DNA of 64,000 nucleotides from Arachis hypogaea (Eukaryota > Streptophyta > Magnoliopsida > Fabales > Fabaceae), in the NCBI RefSeq assembly GCF_003086295.3, contig NC_092051.1, forward strand, positions 8,300,810-8,364,809, read 5' to 3'. Within the stretch, counting starts at the first letter, position 1; the number at the start of each line of letters is the position of its first letter. A program made the translations under genes and the position numbers. Shown in pieces: positions 57,899-64,000 of this stretch. A model generated the notes under the pieces. It was not told the DNA's origin, did not search any database, and saw only the letters and a program-made list of their open reading frames with translations.

Positions 57899-60800
57899 AT
57901 GGATAGCCTCCTCAGCATGAAGGACTTTGAATTAGAGCCCAAGAATCCCTCCCCCGAAGCCCTCCGCCGCTGGAGATCCGCCGTCAGCTTAGTCAAGAAC
58001 CGCCGCCGCCGATTCCGCATGGTCGCCGACCTCGACAAACGCGACCAAGCTCAACAGATTAAGCACGGTATCAAGGTTCCACTCTTCATTCCTTCTACCT
58101 TTTTTTTCATTTCATTTTATCATGTGCTTGTTCTGAAAAATTTCTGAGATCTCACAACGCGTTCACGTGGAGAATCAAACTAAAAAGGTACTAATTATGA
58201 TTATGAAGTTCTAACATAAATAGTAGTCCGCAATTAAAAGTAAGTATAATCCTCTTTTGAGATTCGAACTTTTAGTTATAGAATAATTTCTCGTCTTCTG
58301 TATAATTAGGAGAGAAATTAATTAAGCTTATTATCTGCAACTGCAAGTGGATGTAGTTGTTTATGAAATGGAATCGGAAAATGACGTATAACTAACTGGT
58401 TTGCCTCTCGGACTCCAAGGTGCAGAGAGCCAGAGACATTACACAAAAATAAAATAAGGATTTAGCGAAATCTATATTAATCTTATCAATTAATTTTTTT
58501 TATAAAAATATAAAATATGATTTTTCAATATAAAAACATCTTTTAATAATAACCTTAAATATTAAATATTAAATATACGTACTAAACTCATAAAATATCG
58601 ATGGTAGCAGGGTTTTATTGGGAATGTCTCCAGTCTCCACCTTGAAATTTCCAATTGAACGGGTTTGTCCCTTTTTAGAGTGAACTGTACCATAGCTTAG
58701 AGCAGTGCAGTGCTATAATAAAAAAAGAAAAAGTAAAATAGATGTTATACTTTTTCATAAGAAGGGTGTTGATATTATTAAATGCAAATGTCAAATAGTC
58801 AAGTCCACTTACCTTTTGATGAATTTGAATTTGGCTCGTATGTCACGTTGAATGGTGATATGGTATCATCCTTTATTCCCATGTTTTTTTTTGTTTGGCA
58901 CGGTATCTTTTGTTTTGGTAGGGTAAAGACTAATCTATTATATATTAGAATTCTATTCATAAGTTTGTTATTGACCAATAAATTATTATATACACAAAAT
59001 TAAATTCAAATTTCGACACTTATTTAAGTAGACTAGTGAGGTAATCAATGACTTGATTTCATTGTTCCCATTTCTGTGTCAGAGATGTGACCTCTCTTTA
59101 ATTTGAGTGCCTAAGAAATGAAGAAAAAACGATTGGATGGACGGTTGGTTATCCTTCAATTTCAATGTCACGCTTACGCCCAGGAACGGATCCAGAAATA
59201 TTATTCTAAAAGGGCCAATAATATATATAATATTAAAAAATTATACAAAAAATTATATAATTTAAAATATATTATAAAAATATATCGATAGAGAATATAT
59301 TTTAAAGTACAAAAAAATATGTATGTACTTTTTGTTAATGAAGTGGTCGATTCTTCGTATCATAAAATTTATCGATAATAAAATTTGTGTCAAATTTTTT
59401 TTTTCAATATAATGAAAAGGCAATTAGCAATAAATTAACCTTTTATTTTGTTTATGAGTTATTCTTCACAATATTTATCACTGAAAAAGATCTTTCAGTT
59501 GTAATAGTTGAAACAAAGATAATTAATACCAAATGAATCAAGAAGGATGCTCACAAGAAGAAAAAAAATTCACTTTATGAGATTTAAAAAATTTTATTTA
59601 ATTAAAAAATATTAATAATAATATCTTTTCAAATTTTTTTAATATTGTTACTTATTTTTTTAGATATTAAAAAAATTAAATATACTTAATAACTTATTAC
59701 TATTAATATTTCTTTAAAAAAATTGCTAGTTGAACGTGATGTAGTTTTGGATGAGGGCAAAGCAACTAGAAACTTGTTTTTGCGTTCTCACATTCACTTT
59801 GAGATATTAAAATTAGAATAATGTTAATATATTAATAATTATCTATTTTCACCTTTAAAATATTGTTTTCTATGTTTAAAATAATTATTATTTAATTTAA
59901 ACAAGCATCTTATATTTGTGGGGTTTTTTTTTTTTATATTTTCTATTCTTAAATTTACCAAGTGCCTAAATAGACTTTAATCTTTTGTTTATTTTCAAAT
60001 AGAATTAATTATTAAAACAACATATATTTAGCAATCATATTGATAAAATTTAAATTTAAATACACTTCTCTAGTAGATTTTACATTTTATTGTAATTATT
60101 TTACAATATGAGTGCTAAGACTTATTCCTGTATTCCTTTTAGTTAAAAATATATTTTTTGAAGGAAATTATATAATTTTTAAATGATATAAATATTGTTT
60201 TAAATAAATTGATTAAATAGTATAATTTTATTTAAAATAAATATTATTATTAATTTATACATTCTAAAACTTGCACACACATAAATTTTTTATATTTTAA
60301 ACCATAAAATAATGTTTATTTTTAAAATATATTTCATTTTACTATAAAAATAAATCACAAAAATATTATAAAAAATAATATACATTATGTTATTTCGAGT
60401 CATTTTGTATTCTAATATAATTTTCACTAACATCATATAAATAATACTTGTTTTTTTAAAATCATGTTTGACAAAATATTGAAATACAATTGCATTGGCA
60501 TCAATCCAATTTTAGTGAAAATTAATTTTATAAAAGTAAATTCATATTAATATTCGTTTGTAAATGTTGATTCAATCGCACACTAAGTTTTAACTGTGTT
60601 TTCTCCGGCAATAATCTTTCATCGTTTCGGTAATAATGTCTTGAAAAGTTGACGGTTACATTATTCGTTATGAATCTGATAGAGTTAAGCTTACCCCCCC
60701 CCCCCCCTTCTTTTTTTTTTCTCTTTCCCACACAAAAAAGAGTTAAGCTTTTAGTAGTTGTTCCATTGTCTTTTTCTTTTTTTAATACTTGTCCCATTGT

Positions 60801-63800
60801 CTTTAGAATATTCGGTAATTGACTATTGTTACCTTTTTTAAATATTCTCCTAACTTAATTTTTTACAAAAGTATTTAATAATTAGAGAAAAAAATAATGT
60901 CTTTGATTTTTTATCTCAAAGACAAATAAACTTTTTAGATCTATTGATTGTTTTTTTATTTGTCTTTGAGTTAAAAAATTAGGAATCTATTGATTGTTTT
61001 TTTTATTAATATAACATATTTAAGTAATTAAATTAATGTAAAGCATTAGTCAAAGAAAATAAAGAAATATATAAAAGTAAATTAATGTGAATGATAAGGA
61101 AATTTACTATGCTTATGATATAATGACGCAATTGATGTCTATATTTAAAATTTTATAATTAAAGTTCGACTAATGTGTGTTATAATTTAATTTTAATAAT
61201 ATATTAAAAATAAATTTATATTTTTTTTACAAAATTTTTTCGATTAATTTATTAACATAATTAAATTATGGTAGCGACTAGCGACAGTGTCAAGCTTTAG
61301 AAACTTCCTGGAAATTTCCCCATGAAAGTGAGATGATGACGTCATAGGCAACTGCAACAAATTTAATAGATATAGCAATAATGAATGATTTTATTGTGGT
61401 GTAGTATTGTTAGGGTTTTTTATATATTTTTGTTTATTTTGATAGAACATTAACATCTAGACTTTATCATCAGAAATTTCACATGTTCAACTAAACTTTT
61501 AGATTATTTTATTAACCAATAATTCAGAATAGGGTGTTGTACGTTTTGTTATTTTGTATGGGCTTAGGCCGGGTGTTCAAATCCAAACCGATCTAAATTA
61601 AACCGCTCATGTAATCTGATCTAAATTGAAAACCGATTAAAATTGTACTAATTTGGATTTGATTGGATTCTATTTTTTGTAAACCGCTGGATTGGATCGA
61701 ATTTTGGATTTACTTTTCATAACCGATCCAATCCAATCTAAACCGCACAATGTGTTATAATATTATTATTTTATTATTATATTTACAATTATACTTTTAA
61801 TATGTTTAATTTGTTATACATTTTTCTATTATTCATATGTTATTATTTAATAAATATTTTATGTTCAAAATATTATTTATTTATTTATTTTAACTAACCT
61901 ATAATTTTATTTCTATCGCTATGTTATCGTTAGTTTTTTAAGATATTGTTAAAACTTGTTATATCATTGTTGATTATTTTTTTTTTGTGACTTATCATTG
62001 TTGATTATTTAAAATTTGATGTTGAGACTTGTTATATATATTTAATTTTTTTATTTAAAAAATCGCAAATCTAAACCGATTCAAACCGCTTGTAATCGGT
62101 CTGATCGAATTTCCAAAAAAATTTCATCTAATCCAAACCGCACCACACATAAATTAAGCGTTCGGGTTGGATGACTTTTTCCCTTAAAACCGAATTAAAC
62201 TGCACCGCAAACACCCCTATTAGGCCCTCCTCTACTTTAACCCAAAAAAAAAAAGAGTATCACTTAAGAAAATGTCAATTTAAAATATCATTTATAATAA
62301 AAATAGAAGTGTACTTTTGTTTTCTTATGCACTTGAAAAAAAATCTAAAAATTTCTCAGGTATCAAGAGCCATACCTATAAGAGAATGAGACAAAATACG
62401 ATAAGATACGAAGCATTAGTAATTTCGAGTAACCTTTGAAAATTCAGACGCGGTTTGGCTCAGAATCATGGCCAGTGGCCCTTATTTTCTTGATAATGAT
62501 ATATATAACAAGAACACTTTGTACTAAATCGTACAAAAATCAATCATGTACTACTTTATATCTTTTGTTTTTTTGTTTTGTTTTTTGTTTTCACTCTTAT
62601 TCTTATCTTTATAAAAACGTGTTGTGTTGCATGATTGACTTTATTTCTTTAAACATTTGAACAAACAATATTTATTTAAACCAACATTATTAGCCTTTTC
62701 CATAGCAGTCATTCACGGAACGCTATTGCAACTAACATTGACTTGTCTTTATGCTCTTGAATTGACAAAAGATTTCAAAGTTCAAACATACAGATTCTTA
62801 CGTTGGGGCGATAAATTGCACATGAAAATTTCCTTGTTCTACTTTATTTGTTCGTAGTTAGCTAAAGAGTTGGTTAAACCAAGTTGGGTTGGTCTAATGG
62901 TTAACTCATTAGTACGCTTAAGTTAGAGTTGGGGGGTTCGAATTCTGCCTTGTGCATGCAGCAACCTATTGGCCAGTGATAAATCCTTAAATAGAGTTCA
63001 GTATCGTAACAGATTAGTCCTTAGCCTGTCATTCTGAAAAATTCGGTGGGAAACCAAAAAGCTAAAGAGTTGGTTCCATGTGCAAAGAATAAATGAGCAT
63101 AGTCAACATACATAACGCCATTCATTTTCAAATTAAACCTTAGTTGACTAAGCCTATAAAGTGGCGCCAACAGTTCTAATCCTGTTGATGATTTCTTCAA
63201 CAATGGGTTATGTTAGTTGAAGAAGTCTGCAATTTCTGGTCTTAAGAAAATGGATTCAGACAAGACTACCCGCAATCCTTGTCCACACTTTTTTTTATAC
63301 ATAAAACCAGAGACTTACCTACAGTAGCAGCCACAAACACTTTAATGCATTTTTAATTTTTAATTCAATTATATGTTGACACGGTATTAGAAAATGGTAA
63401 TTTTCTAGAAAGTAAATATTTTCTATTAATGTATTGCCTTTTCATATCTTTAGTTGATACAACGTGTTTGATCCATGTCGTGAGGATTCGACAAAGTTTT
63501 TATGCTACCTGTCGAAGGCCTAACACGACGCTCCTCTTTTATCCAGGCTTAGGACCGACTATGTAGCATCGGCGGAATTATATCTTTATCTGCCACTCTC
63601 ACATATAATCATTTAGGCCTCCCTTATGGGAAAACTATAAAGTAAAAACAAATGGACATTTGATACTGCTAGAAAGGAAATTTGATGACTTCAAATATTT
63701 AGCTTAACTAGCACTTACCAGAATTAGATATGATAAATGAAAACAGGATGAAGAGAGTAACTTGATATAAGATTTTAACCGAGAACTTCATGAAAGCATT

Positions 63801-64000
63801 TCCTTAATGATATCAAAATTCAGTTTTAGCATTTGATTTAATGAAATGAAATAAGTGTCAATTTGACATGATTTACGATAATGTATTCTATAGTGATAAG
63901 AGATATGGCTTCCCATCTTTGAGTATACTGTGAATCTATTATTAGCAGTTTGGCTATATTATATCTGTATATTCTCCATCAGGAAAAAATTCGGATTGCT
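57899..64000 (+). CDS. Autoinhibited Ca2+-ATPase (ACA4/ACA11 type), 5' end
   Basis: Exon 1 (57899-58075, 59 codons) starts in an ideal context (caccATGg). It encodes the N-terminal autoinhibitory and calmodulin-binding region (SPEALRRWRSAVSLVKNRRR, then FRMVADLDKR) of type IIB Ca2+ pumps. The donor is ATCAAG|GTTCC. Exon 2 begins at 63983 after ctccatcag and reads EKIRIA in phase 0, exactly the residues that follow this domain in ACA proteins, before the window ends. These pumps export Ca2+ from the cytosol; the short N-terminus MDSLLSMKDFE resembles the tonoplast ACA4/ACA11 subgroup. The rest of the gene lies outside. Intron 1 is about 5.9 kb and holds a hAT remnant, a foldback element and a SINE, so most of this span is intron. 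Alternative donor CACG|GTATC would put exon 2 out of frame. Confidence 0.88.
59192..59712 (-). mobile_element. Decayed hAT transposase 3'-end element, copy 2
   Basis: Reverse-oriented relative of 43,846-44,460. Minus-strand translation recovers SVSTITTERSFSVINIVKN before stops. Shared 3' sequence (ttggccc, then ttctggatccgttcctgg here versus tttggattcgtccctg there) marks the same element end. It is located in intron 1 of the Ca2+-ATPase gene. Confidence 0.7.
60693..60738 (+). repeat. Poly(C)/poly(T) insertion with 12-bp duplication
   Basis: A long C-run (near 60694-60707), a T-run and a short A5 end lie between two copies of agagttaagctt (60681-60692 and 60739-60750). It could be a truncated retro-insertion. 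Confidence 0.5.
60774..60790 (+). repeat. T-rich insertion with 14-bp imperfect duplication
   Basis: ttctttttttaatactt is bordered by gttccattgtcttt (60760-60773) and gtcccattgtcttt (60791-60804), with one mismatch. It lies very close to the preceding insertion. Confidence 0.45.
61571..62217. mobile_element. Foldback element of the aaaccg/cggttt type
   Basis: The left arm begins gggtgttcaaatccaaaccg. The right arm, in reverse complement, begins ggggtgtttgcggtgcagtt. Both arms are dense in aaaccg/cggttt words of opposite polarity, and the core is AT-rich and non-coding. Elements with this gggtgtt-cggttt end are abundant in plants. Confidence 0.6.
61980..61992. repeat. T-run micro-insertion with perfect 18-bp duplication
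   Basis: T7 followed by GTGACT sits between two identical copies of tatcattgttgattattt (61962-61979 and 61993-62010). On the minus strand it is AGTCAC plus A7, the same tag as the plus-strand insertion at 15,081. It lies within the foldback element and is younger than it. Confidence 0.75.
62876..63060 (+). mobile_element. tRNA-derived SINE with intact target duplication
   Basis: About 185 bp with a box A-like tggtctaatggttaactc and a box B-like gggttcgaattc, a tRNA-unrelated body and a short tail (ggtgggaaaccaaaaa). Identical 15-bp flanks gctaaagagttggtt (62861-62875 and 63061-63075) are the target-site duplication; a shared preceding A may make it 16. The perfect duplication indicates a recent insertion. 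It sits in intron 1 of the Ca2+-ATPase gene, in the gene's sense orientation. Confidence 0.9.
63470..63620. other. GC-richer repeat-like segment in Ca2+-ATPase intron
   Basis: tgtcgaaggcctaacacgac, then caggcttaggaccgactatg and cggcggaatt stand out from AT-rich intron DNA. It resembles a repeat fragment rather than coding sequence. I do not recognise it firmly. Confidence 0.35.

Noticed and set aside
62890..62960. tRNA gene-like A and B boxes
   Set aside because: No cloverleaf with paired acceptor stem; the unit has a SINE body, tail and target duplication.
63021..63203. 60-codon minus-strand ORF
   Set aside because: It crosses the SINE end and its target duplication, so it cannot be an old coding unit.
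1..64000. CRISPR arrays, bacterial operons, rRNA genes
   Set aside because: None was seen. The window is eukaryotic, with spliced genes and plant transposable elements.

Overview
This is a stretch of plant nuclear DNA. It has spliced genes with GT-AG introns, very AT-rich intergenic space, many MITEs and foldback elements, a tRNA-derived SINE and a full-length Ty1/copia retrotransposon. The gene set and repeat style fit a legume, and I suspect Arachis (peanut group). That is an impression from sequence style, not a database match.

Layout, left to right. 1-5.4 kb: a minus-strand FAR1/FHY3-type gene derived from a MULE transposase, broken by one in-frame TAA. 8.8-12.8 kb: a complete seven-exon TFIIB gene (312 aa). 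12.8-22.3 kb: AT-rich DNA with several MITE/foldback families, a CACTA remnant and a GC-richer island of unknown origin. 22,347-33,748: an 11.4-kb Sirevirus-type copia element with near-identical 1.83-kb LTRs, a 5-bp target duplication, gag, pol and a third env-like ORF. 33.7-42 kb: gene-poor DNA with a broken cytochrome P450 exon. 42.2-43.7 kb: an intronless zeatin O-glucosyltransferase-like UGT. 45.8-47.4 kb: a minus-strand four-exon tRNA-splicing endonuclease subunit gene (SEN54). 47.6-51.9 kb: repeat-derived DNA between SEN54 and its divergent neighbour. 52.2-54.1 kb: a three-exon p32/MAM33 family gene. 57.9 kb to the end: the first exon, a 5.9-kb intron and the first 18 bases of exon 2 of an autoinhibited Ca2+-ATPase.

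The host genes are unrelated housekeeping or metabolic genes (transcription initiation, tRNA splicing, a mitochondrial-type protein, calcium pumping, hormone or metabolite glucosylation). There is no sign of an operon or gene cluster.

The least conventional signal is a recurring micro-structure. Short homopolymer inserts, typically a 5-9 base tag plus an A or T run, sit between direct repeats of 10-18 bp. They look like retro-insertions reduced to a tail, and at least seven are visible. Other points of interest are the gag/pol junction and repeated motifs of the retrotransposon, the single-stop FAR1 gene, and inverted pairs of the same decayed elements about 15 to 40 kb apart.
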